Shown piece after piece: positions 1 through 7,697 of a DNA stretch of 8,014 bases. The notes beneath the pieces are model-generated. The model ran no database searches. It was given only the letters and a program-made list of their open reading frames with translations, and was not told the DNA's origin. Numbering within the stretch: the first letter of the stretch is position 1; each line of letters begins with the position of its first letter. The stretch comes from an uncultured Odoribacter sp. (lineage in GTDB: Bacteria; Bacteroidota; Bacteroidia; Bacteroidales; Marinifilaceae), in assembly GCA_900548135.1 (NCBI GenBank), contig URJC01000107.1, forward strand, positions 1 to 8,014, in the 5' to 3' direction. Both the position numbers and the translations under genes were made by a program.

Positions 1-1749
1 TCTAAAGTGGGGGATCTGGTGCGTACTACAGTAAAGAATTTCAGGGCTTATGGTAGTCTTGATCCACAAATGTTAGCAGCTTCGGAACGGGAACAGCAGA
101 ATCTGAAAAATTTGACTGTCTCGGTTCATTATGAGTTGTATGATGGTATTCCGGCTTATGCCAAATGGATTACCATTCATAATGAAGGAAAACAATTGGT
201 TACAGTTAACCGTTTTGTGAGCGAGATATTAGCAGCCGTAGAGGATACTTCAAGAGGGGGAGAAAGAGGGGTATATTATCCTGTTCCTAATATGCATGTG
301 GAAACAGATTACGCCTTTGGAGGTTTTGATGTAGCCTGCGCTTCTCTGAATTCTGTGGAATGGTTACCTGATCCGGACTATAAAACACAAGTGATGGGAG
401 TATTTACAACTCCTTGTTTATTACAGGTTGGACCTAAAGTTGGACCCGAGCAGGACATATTGCCTGGTCAGACTTTTTCGACTTTTGTGACTTATGTGAT
501 CCCATTCGATAGTTATGACCGTGAACGGAATGGTTTGGCACAGCGTCGTTTGTATCGTACTGTAGCTCCTTGGACGACTGAGAATCCATTGATGATGCAT
601 CTCAATGCCAGTGATTGGAAAAGTGTGAAATCGGCAATAGACCAATGTGCTGAGGTGGGATTTGATATGGTAATTATGTCATTTGGAAGCCGTTTTAATA
701 TAGAAGATTCTACGGCTGCTAATTTAGCTAAAATGAAAAAATATGCAGATTATGCCCGTTCAAAAGGAATTGATATCGGAGGATATTCTTTGTTGTCAAG
801 CCGAAGTGCAAGTCCGGCTAGTGATAATGTTGTTTCTCCTCCGGGACAGAAACCCACTCATGGGGTGATGCCTGCTTTAGCCAGTCGTTGGGGACAGGAT
901 TATATGCATAAATTGTATGAGTTTTTCAAGAAAACAGGACAGACAGTCTTTGAGCATGATGGCTCCTATCCTGGGGATTTTGATATGACTCCCCGGCCTC
1001 CTTTGCAAAAGGGAGGTGATGATTCGCAATGGGTACAGTGGCGGATTATCAGTGATTTTTATAAATGGTGTAAAGGACAAGGAATTTTTCTGAATATTCC
1101 GGATTATTATTTTCTGGTCGGAGGTAATAAGATCGGAATGGGATACCGGGAGGTGAATTGGTCCTTGCCACGTGCGCATCAATTAATTCATACCCGTCAG
1201 AATATTTTTGATGGCACTTGGGAGAAAATACCAGCTATGGGGTGGATGCATGTGCCTTTGACCATGTATCATGGTGGAGGAGCAGCGGCTACTATAGAAC
1301 CTTTATGTGAACATTTGGATCATTATCGTACGATCATGGCATCGAACCTGGGAGCTGGTGTACAGGCCGTATACCGGGGGAAACGGCTTTTTGATACCCC
1401 TGAGACCCGTGATATGGTGAAAGCTATGGTAGATTGGTATAAACGTCACCGGGATATCCTGGAATCTGATATCATCCATTTGCGCCGTCCTGATGGACAC
1501 AGACCGGATTATTATTTGCATGCTAACCCTCAGCTGGAAGAAAAGGGGTTGCTGATGGTATTTAATCCATCGGATCAACCGGTGAAACAAACGTTGCGTG
1601 TACCTTTGTATTATACCGGATTGCGCGGACGTGCGCTGGTATCTGAGAATGAAGGACGTTTCAGAAAGATTGTGCTGAATGAGGAACATCAGGCTGTTTT
1701 AAACATTGAATTGCCTGCAGGCGGATATTCCTGTTTTATTTTTAAATAG
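1..1749 (+). CDS. Putative alpha-galactosidase-like (clan GH-D-like) glycoside hydrolase, 5'-truncated by window edge
   Basis: The reading frame is open from base 1 to the TAG at 1747-1749. A GTG at base 7 would give 580 residues, but the frame is open before it and the protein starts inside a beta-rich domain, so the true start is probably upstream. Residues counted from that GTG: about 30-170 look like the N-terminal beta-sandwich of GH36-type enzymes. About 190-470 look like a TIM barrel, starting near WTTENPLMMHLN, with a strand ending FEHDGSYPGDFD (315-326). In clan GH-D the nucleophile is an Asp at the end of such a strand, so D318 is my inferred candidate. About 500-580 form a short C-terminal beta domain containing LLMVFNPSD. 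Such enzymes release alpha-galactosyl or related sugars in the periplasm or at the surface; any signal peptide lies outside the window. The acid/base residue and the substrate cannot be assigned. The clan is a recall-based judgement; that it is a carbohydrate-active enzyme is more secure. Confidence 0.6.
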   Translation, partial: SKVGDLVRTTVKNFRAYGSLDPQMLAASEREQQNLKNLTVSVHYELYDGIPAYAKWITIHNEGKQLVTVNRFVSEILAAVEDTSRGGERGVYYPVPNMHVETDYAFGGFDVACASLNSVEWLPDPDYKTQVMGVFTTPCLLQVGPKVGPEQDILPGQTFSTFVTYVIPFDSYDRERNGLAQRRLYRTVAPWTTENPLMMHLNASDWKSVKSAIDQCAEVGFDMVIMSFGSRFNIEDSTAANLAKMKKYADYARSKGIDIGGYSLLSSRSASPASDNVVSPPGQKPTHGVMPALASRWGQDYMHKLYEFFKKTGQTVFEHDGSYPGDFDMTPRPPLQKGGDDSQWVQWRIISDFYKWCKGQGIFLNIPDYYFLVGGNKIGMGYREVNWSLPRAHQLIHTRQNIFDGTWEKIPAMGWMHVPLTMYHGGGAAATIEPLCEHLDHYRTIMASNLGAGVQAVYRGKRLFDTPETRDMVKAMVDWYKRHRDILESDIIHLRRPDGHRPDYYLHANPQLEEKGLLMVFNPSDQPVKQTLRVPLYYTGLRGRALVSENEGRFRKIVLNEEHQAVLNIELPAGGYSCFIFK

Positions 1750-1933
1750 TATTTCCTCTTTGTTTGTCTATCGGGGGACATCTTGGAATTTGTAGAGATA
1801 TAGAATGTCCGGATTTCCGAATACCGGCAGGGGACTTGGATAGTGTACTGAATTGTTACAGGCAGTGAAGAAAATCCGGACAGGACCGCCAATCAGTCGT
1901 TTTCATCGCAGGATACCGCAGAAAACAGGAATA
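1750..1933. other. Non-coding spacer between the glycoside hydrolase gene and the shared terminator
   Basis: No credible gene is visible in these 184 bases. An antisense open frame across 1689-1892 is low-complexity in character and overlaps the end of the hydrolase gene, so it is taken as chance. The notable content is an 11-bp perfect inverted repeat, listed separately. The stretch is probably the hydrolase mRNA's 3' untranslated region. Confidence 0.6.
1806..1882. repeat. 11-bp perfect inverted repeat, arms 1806-1816 and 1872-1882
   Basis: TGTCCGGATTT at 1806-1816 is the exact reverse complement of AAATCCGGACA at 1872-1882, with 55 bases between the arms. In a spacer this short such a match is unlikely by chance. 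It could close a long stem in the 3' untranslated region of the hydrolase mRNA or be a remnant of a small mobile element. No target-site duplication is visible next to the outer ends, and no function can be assigned. Confidence 0.55.
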
Positions 1934-1962
1934 AAAAATGAGGGTTTTAAACCCTCATTTTT
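1934..1962. terminator. Bidirectional Rho-independent terminator between convergent genes
   Basis: A near-perfect 29-base palindrome pairs 1934-1947 with 1949-1962 (core ATGAGGGTTT / AAACCCTCAT). On the plus strand the stem ends in a T-run and is followed by AGTTTTATTTTTT. On the minus strand the A-run at 1933-1938 becomes a T-run. It lies between the hydrolase stop (1749) and the yidC stop (1967), so it suits both genes. The real hairpin loop will be 3-5 bases and takes up part of the central A/T pairs. Confidence 0.88.
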
Positions 1963-1966
1963 AGTT

Positions 1967-3826
1967 TTATTTTTTCCTTTTCTGTTGCTCTTTTAATCTT
2001 TGTTGTTGCATTTTCTGCATTTCTTCCAATCGTTGCTGGAATTTTGATTTCTTTACCGGTTTGGTTTTTGCCAATTCTATTTGTTTCAGCAATTTTTTGT
2101 CATCCACGAATTTACGGATAATCCAAGTCTGTAAAATAGTGATCAGCGTTGCAATGAAATAATAATAACTCAACCCGGATGAGTAGCTATTAAAGATGAA
2201 TAAGAACATGATCGGCATGATATACATCATGGTTTGCATACCTTTCATCTGATCATTCTGAGGTTGGTTTTTATTGTTCATGACCATATAAATGATGTTG
2301 GTAGCAGTCATCAACAGACAGAATAAACTGACATGATTACCATAGAATGGAATCGTGAAGGGTAATGTGGCAATAGAATCATATGAAGCAAGGTCTGTTG
2401 CCCATAAGAAGCTTTGTTGCCGGAGTTCTATTGCTCCAGGGAAGAAATAGAACAAGGCTATCAGGATAGGCATCTGAATCAGCATCGGAAGACAACCTCC
2501 CATCGGATTGACACCAGCCTGTTTATATAATTTCATGGTAGCCTGCTGACGTTCCATCGCTTTATCTGCCGGGTATTTTTTGGTCAATTCGTCTACCTGT
2601 GGCTTCAAAACCCGCATTTTAGCCTGTGACATATAAGATTTATAGGTCAGGGGAAAAAGGATGATTTTGATAATTAAAGTTAGTAGCAAAATGATAATAC
2701 CATAATTCAGAGTGGTATGATTTTGCAGGAAATTGAAGATAGGGATTACAAAGTATTTATTGAACCAGGCAATCCACTTCCAGCCCATGTTGATAATATC
2801 CGGTAAATCTATGTCGTCACCATAGGCTTTCAAAACCGGGTAAGAGTTGGGACCGAAGAAAAACTTCATGTTATATTGCTCATGGCTTTTTCCACTGTAA
2901 GGCAGGGGGATCTCGGCATAAGCATCTTTCAGATATCCGGCTTTCTTACTGATTTTAGAGGTCAGTAAAACATCGTTGAATGGTGTTTCAGCAATCAGGA
3001 TAGAAGAAAAGAATTGTTGTTTGAAATCAACCCATTGAATTTTAGTCGGTAATGTTTCTTCTTCGTCAGAAGTCAGGGACATATTTTCAACATTGTCATC
3101 ATAGAATTTGTAATATACGCCTGTATATCGGTTCTCAAAGTCTTTACTTTTTTCGAGCTGAGGCATATTTACTCCCCAATATAACGTTAGGAAAGAAGAA
3201 TTTGAAGCAATCACATCCCCCATATTGTGGGTAATGATTCTGAAGTCGGTCATATAACTATCCGGGGATAGTTTATAGAGGTATTCAATATACTTGGTTT
3301 TACTGCTATCAACATATAAACGCATCGATAAGCTTTGCTCCTTGTCCAGAGCTGTAAGGGTTGTCTCTGTCGTACTGGGGGTGAAAATAAATTTTTCCGT
3401 ATTAATTTCCTGATTCATTGCATAAAAATTCATCCCCAAGGCACTTTCACTGCTTCTCCATAAAATAAGAGGGAGGGAGTCGTGAGTACGGTATTCTTTG
3501 AGGTCAACAAAACTAATCCTTCCTCCCCGGGTGCTGATATGCAATTTAATTTTATTATTTTCCAGTATAAAAGTTTGGTCACTGAGGCTGTCCTGGATGA
3601 AAACCGATTCTTTAGAAGTTGTAGTGGCACTCGTTTGGTTTTGTGACATTTGTATGTCTTCTTTCTGTTGCCGGGCTGCCAATTCCATTTTCTGCTGTTC
3701 AACTCTTGCGATAGAGTCCTGGCGTTGCCTTTCCCGGATTTCTTCTTCGCTGGGGCGGGTAAAATAGGAAAATCCTATTAGAATAAGAAAAATAATGACT
3801 AAACCTGTAATTGTATTTTTATCCAT
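1967..3826 (-). CDS. yidC: Membrane protein insertase YidC
   Basis: Encodes the 619-residue Oxa1/YidC-family insertase, which places proteins in the inner membrane with the Sec translocon or alone. An N-terminal membrane anchor (about residues 7-23) is followed by a charged, Gln-rich linker and a large periplasmic domain (about 80-340), typical of Gram-negative YidC. The conserved core starts near 345; membrane segments fall at about 374-394, 443-463, 497-516 and 531-572. The GVNPMGGCLPMLIQMP block (438-453) is a family hallmark. K387, in IIKIILFPLT, aligns by eye with the groove arginine of E. coli YidC (R366), so the positive charge is kept as Lys. The tail (about 583-619) is rich in Lys, Arg and Gln, suiting ribosome contact. 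The ATG start gives the expected anchor; its leader is AT-rich without a Shine-Dalgarno site. The gene follows pyrG by 48 bp and is probably cotranscribed with it. Confidence 0.97.
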   Translation of the reverse strand: MDKNTITGLVIIFLILIGFSYFTRPSEEEIRERQRQDSIARVEQQKMELAARQQKEDIQMSQNQTSATTTSKESVFIQDSLSDQTFILENNKIKLHISTRGGRISFVDLKEYRTHDSLPLILWRSSESALGMNFYAMNQEINTEKFIFTPSTTETTLTALDKEQSLSMRLYVDSSKTKYIEYLYKLSPDSYMTDFRIITHNMGDVIASNSSFLTLYWGVNMPQLEKSKDFENRYTGVYYKFYDDNVENMSLTSDEEETLPTKIQWVDFKQQFFSSILIAETPFNDVLLTSKISKKAGYLKDAYAEIPLPYSGKSHEQYNMKFFFGPNSYPVLKAYGDDIDLPDIINMGWKWIAWFNKYFVIPIFNFLQNHTTLNYGIIILLLTLIIKIILFPLTYKSYMSQAKMRVLKPQVDELTKKYPADKAMERQQATMKLYKQAGVNPMGGCLPMLIQMPILIALFYFFPGAIELRQQSFLWATDLASYDSIATLPFTIPFYGNHVSLFCLLMTATNIIYMVMNNKNQPQNDQMKGMQTMMYIMPIMFLFIFNSYSSGLSYYYFIATLITILQTWIIRKFVDDKKLLKQIELAKTKPVKKSKFQQRLEEMQKMQQQRLKEQQKRKK

Positions 3827-3874
3827 ATTTTATGCGTTACAATGTTTGAATTGTTTCATCATGCTTAAAAGTAA

Positions 3875-5491
<1,617 letters not shown>

Positions 5492-5503
5492 TTATCAAAG
5501 TCG

Positions 5504-5535
5504 CAAAGGTAAGAAAATAAAGGTAAAAGGTAAAA
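5504..5535 (-). promoter_or_regulatory. Predicted Bacteroidetes-type promoter of pyrG-yidC
   Basis: On the minus strand, TACCTTTG (5511 down to 5504) matches the -7 consensus TAnnTTTG exactly, about 34 bases before the GTG start. At a 20-base spacing the -33 position reads TTTT (5535 to 5532), three of four bases of TTTG, and lies inside the heptamer array. The predicted transcript starts near 5497 and leaves a leader of roughly 25-30 bases. The -7 match is strong and the -33 match weak. Confidence 0.65.
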
Positions 5536-5555
5536 GGTAAAAGGTAAAAAGTAAG
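5521..5555. repeat. Tandem heptamer AGGTAAA, four perfect copies plus one degenerate
   Basis: Four head-to-tail copies of AGGTAAA occupy 5521-5548, followed by a degenerate AAGTAAG (5549-5555). Read on the minus strand each copy gives TACCTTT, seven of the eight bases of the pyrG -7 box TACCTTTG found just downstream. The array covers the place where the -33 element is expected. Arrays of this kind can change copy number by slippage; that it does so here is inference. Confidence 0.9.
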
Positions 5556-5579
5556 GTGTGAAAAATGAAGAAAGTAAAA

Positions 5580-5614
5580 AAATCCGATTAAGCATTTACT
5601 GCCTAATCGGATTT
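5580..5614 (-). terminator. Rho-independent terminator of the DUF349 gene
   Basis: An 11-bp perfect stem pairs 5580-5590 with 5604-5614 (AAATCCGATTA / TAATCGGATTT); three more pairs (5592-5594 with 5600-5602) form above one mismatch. On the minus strand the stem runs straight into a seven-base T-tract ending at 5576. It starts 18 bases past the stop codon of the DUF349 gene and separates that gene from the pyrG promoter. Confidence 0.92.
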
Positions 5615-5632
5615 GGAAATTGTCATTTCAGA

Positions 5633-7486
5633 TTAAATCAGAGAATCTAAAGCTTTGAGCTTTTCCTGAAGCAAGGCTAACCGTTGTTTTGTTTTTTCAA
5701 TTTTGGAATATAATTCATTAATCAAGCCTTGAGATTTATTGGATTTGGCAATAAATCCGATGTTGTTTTCCCAGGTATTTACATCTGTTTCCAATTGCCG
5801 GATTTTGGCAATCAGTTTTTCTCTCTCATTGATGATTTTGTATTCCTTATTTCCACCGACCTCCAAGGTACTTAGTTTTGCCCTGAAACGTTCCAGATTA
5901 CGGTCGAATTCGTCCAGATTTAACTTGTCAAACCAGGTATTCATCAAATTTCTGAATTCTTCCTGTATGGTATCTTTAGTCTTGATCGGAACAAATCCGA
6001 TCGCTCCCCAACGGCTTTGGAACTCTTTTAATTTTGCAATGTCTTCTTCGTTATTTCCGGATAGGCTAAACTGTTTGATTTCCTCCAATAAGGCTTTTTT
6101 CAGTTCCAGATTTTTTTCCTGTTCTTCGTCAATGTCCTTAAAGAAGGCATTCTTATTGTTGAAGAAAGCATCACAAGCAGCCCGGAATCTTGCCCATACT
6201 TTATTCGAGTATTTTTTGGGGGCAGGCCCGATTTTTTTCCATTCTTTCTGAAAAGAGATGATCCGGTCGGTTGTTGTCTTCCATTCTGTACTATCTTTGA
6301 TGGCTTCTACTTTTTCGCAAAGTGCAATTTTTAATTGCAGGTTCTTTTCCTGGTCTTCTCCCAGTTTTTTATAGAATTCTCTTTTCTTGTCAAAGAAAGC
6401 ATCGCAGGAAGTCCGGAATCTTTTATAGATTTTGTTGCGTTCTTTTTGAGGAATGGTTCCTGATTGTCTCCATTCTTCCTGTAAATCTATGATTGATTTG
6501 GTTACAGTATTCCACTCAGAAATAGTGTTGTATTCTCCGTTTGCCAGAAGAGCAACTTTTTCGCAGATCTCTTCTTTGATTTTTAAATTATTTTCTTGTT
6601 CCTGCTTTAAGGATTCAAAAAAACGATGGTATTTTTCATTAATCTGGCTGGTTGCATTTTTGAACCGCTCCCAAACTTCTTCTTTTTGTTCTTTAGGAAT
6701 AGGCCCGATTTCTTTCCAACGCGCATGTAAGAGTTGCAGTTGTTTGAATGAACCTGCAATATCATTTTCTTCGATCAGTTTTTCAGCTTCTTCACAAAGA
6801 GCTAGTTTCGCATCCAGATTACGTTTTAAGTCCAGATCCCGTAATTCTTTGTTTATTTTGATGTAATTATAGAAATTTTCTACGTGATGGTGATAGGTTT
6901 CTAATAAACCATTCAATTGGGCTTGGGGTACCAAACCGGTATTTCTCCAGCGTTCCTGAATGTCCCGGAATTCCTGGAAGGTTTTATCCAGCGATTCTTC
7001 TTTTTGTACCAGAGCCTTCAATTCCTCAATTATACCCAATTTGATTTTCAGGTTTTCCTCCCGTTCTGCTTCTATTTGCCGGCTATTGGCGGCTCTCTTA
7101 TCTTTGTATAGCTTACAGACAGCATTAAAACGCTCTTTGTTATCGTTCTTATATTGGAAATTTTCAGGAAGATCACCGTCTGCGGTGAAAGCAGCTAATG
7201 CTTTTTCGTATTCTGCCTTAAACTGCCTGTCGAATATTTCCGGCAAAGAATCCATAATTTCTTTAATAGAATTAAGGGGATAATCATTCACCAGTTTTTG
7301 GGCCTGACGAATGATCTCATCTGTACTAAGCGCAGAAAAATCGACTTCCGGAATCTCTTGTTTTTCCTTTACGACTTCAGCAGTGGTTTCTTCTACGGGG
7401 GGCACTGTTTCCGTTGTTGCATCATTTTCTGAGATTTCCGGTTTTTTGATTTCTTCTTCCGGAATTAAGCTGTTTTCTTGCTCCAT
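5633..7486 (-). CDS. DUF349 repeat protein, five repeats, function unknown
   Basis: Encodes 617 residues of unknown function, with no signal peptide or membrane segment, so probably cytosolic. The N-terminus (1-50) is acidic and rich in Glu, Pro and Thr, likely disordered. Residues about 140-520 hold five DUF349-type helical repeats, each marked by a W-x-x-x-G-x-x-P core: W180 (RWRNTGLVP), W257 (RWKEIGPIP), W339 (EWRQSGTIP), W416 (EWKKIGPAP) and W493 (RWGAIGFVP), spaced 77, 82, 77 and 77 residues. In repeats 2-4 it is followed by a VWxRF-like or IYKRF helix and an FF(D/N)-K segment. The first and last repeats are the most diverged. The C-terminus (about 548-617) is Lys/Glu/Leu-rich and likely coiled coil. 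The ATG start is the first in frame; its leader has no Shine-Dalgarno site. The gene is transcribed alone, with its own promoter and terminator, so its neighbours give little clue to its role. The domain call is sure; the function is not. Confidence 0.93.
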   Translation of the reverse strand: MEQENSLIPEEEIKKPEISENDATTETVPPVEETTAEVVKEKQEIPEVDFSALSTDEIIRQAQKLVNDYPLNSIKEIMDSLPEIFDRQFKAEYEKALAAFTADGDLPENFQYKNDNKERFNAVCKLYKDKRAANSRQIEAEREENLKIKLGIIEELKALVQKEESLDKTFQEFRDIQERWRNTGLVPQAQLNGLLETYHHHVENFYNYIKINKELRDLDLKRNLDAKLALCEEAEKLIEENDIAGSFKQLQLLHARWKEIGPIPKEQKEEVWERFKNATSQINEKYHRFFESLKQEQENNLKIKEEICEKVALLANGEYNTISEWNTVTKSIIDLQEEWRQSGTIPQKERNKIYKRFRTSCDAFFDKKREFYKKLGEDQEKNLQLKIALCEKVEAIKDSTEWKTTTDRIISFQKEWKKIGPAPKKYSNKVWARFRAACDAFFNNKNAFFKDIDEEQEKNLELKKALLEEIKQFSLSGNNEEDIAKLKEFQSRWGAIGFVPIKTKDTIQEEFRNLMNTWFDKLNLDEFDRNLERFRAKLSTLEVGGNKEYKIINEREKLIAKIRQLETDVNTWENNIGFIAKSNKSQGLINELYSKIEKTKQRLALLQEKLKALDSLI

Positions 7487-7510
7487 AATTTGTCAGCAGT
7501 TAAGTGTATT

Positions 7511-7537
7511 TGTATCACTAAGATACATTCTGTATCT
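7511..7537. repeat. Three-part inverted repeat (TGTATC / GATACA / TGTATC) in the DUF349 leader
   Basis: AGATACA at 7521-7527 and TGTATCT at 7531-7537 are perfect 7-base arms around TTC. A further TGTATC at 7511-7516 can instead pair with GATACA at 7522-7527 around five bases. The middle arm can therefore pair with either flank, not both. It lies between the predicted DUF349 promoter and that gene's start codon, which would suit an operator or a leader hairpin. The pattern is visible; the role is a guess. Confidence 0.55.
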
Positions 7538-7584
7538 CCATGAACTCCTGTAGGGTCCTATGGTTTCAATGTCTTTTGAAATCA

Positions 7585-7616
7585 CGAAAATAGTTAATAT
7601 ATCTGAGAAAGACAAA
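7585..7616 (-). promoter_or_regulatory. Predicted Bacteroidetes-type promoter of the DUF349 gene
   Basis: On the minus strand TTTG (7616 to 7613) is followed after 20 bases by TATTTTCG (7592 to 7585). This fits the -33 TTTG and -7 TAnnTTTG arrangement with one mismatch in the -7 box. The transcript would start near 7578 and give a leader of about 90 bases. Confidence 0.55.
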
Positions 7617-7640
7617 TAAATTTAGATTTACAATTGATGA

Positions 7641-7672
7641 TTTTAAATTTCGGTTTAAAGCATTTATCTTTG
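7641..7672 (+). promoter_or_regulatory. Predicted Bacteroidetes-type promoter of the acyltransferase gene
   Basis: TATCTTTG at 7665-7672 matches the -7 consensus TAnnTTTG exactly. The expected -33 position reads TTTT (7641-7644), a three-of-four match to TTTG at a 20-base spacing. The start codon lies 25 bases past the -7 box, so the leader would be about 18-20 bases. Confidence 0.55.
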
Positions 7673-7687
7673 AATTTTTAAATTACA

Positions 7688-7692
7688 AGAGG
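7688..7692 (+). promoter_or_regulatory. Ribosome binding site of the acyltransferase gene
   Basis: AGAGG sits five bases before the ATG at 7698. It is the only Shine-Dalgarno-like site among the start codons in this window and supports that start. Confidence 0.5.
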
Positions 7693-7697
7693 AAAAT

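Larger units (their letters stand above)
7487..7697. other. Divergent intergenic region with two opposed predicted promoters
   Basis: This 211-base AT-rich region separates the leftward DUF349 gene from the rightward acyltransferase gene. It holds one predicted promoter for each, a predicted leader of roughly 90 bases for the DUF349 gene with inverted repeats, and a short leader for the acyltransferase. I see no small gene, tRNA or riboswitch-like fold in it. Confidence 0.7.

Noticed and set aside
7..9. GTG at base 7 as the start of the hydrolase
   Set aside because: The frame is open to the window edge, there is no upstream sequence to show a ribosome site, and the product would lack a signal peptide and begin within a domain.
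1776..1810. Inverted repeat GGACAT / ATGTCC around 23 bases
   Set aside because: Six-base arms with a long loop are expected by chance in a spacer of this length, and it competes with the much better 11-bp repeat.
1806..1882. Miniature inverted-repeat transposon bounded by the 11-bp repeats
   Set aside because: Flanking bases show no target-site duplication, and no second copy is present in the window; kept only as an alternative reading.
1303..1892. Minus-strand open frames opposite and just past the hydrolase gene
   Set aside because: They run antisense to a protein with recognisable domain structure, and the one reaching into the spacer shows no family features or start signal.
3430..3767. 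Overlapping open frames on both strands within the yidC N-terminal region
   Set aside because: They overlap the charged linker of YidC in other frames; the YidC frame is unmistakable and uninterrupted.
5521..5555. Heptamer array as a CRISPR or an origin iteron array
   Set aside because: Units are only 7 bp with no spacers, and there is no dnaA, rep or cas gene nearby; a promoter-linked simple repeat fits better.
5739..6251. Plus-strand open frame of 170 codons inside the DUF349 gene
   Set aside because: It is antisense to a Lys/Glu-rich coding region, which yields Ser/Phe/Leu-rich frames with few stops. It has no domain, and the opposite strand has clear repeat motifs.
6453..7283. Further plus-strand open frames opposite the DUF349 gene
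   Set aside because: Same low-complexity Ser/Phe composition, mutually overlapping, no plausible start signals; taken as shadows of the true gene.
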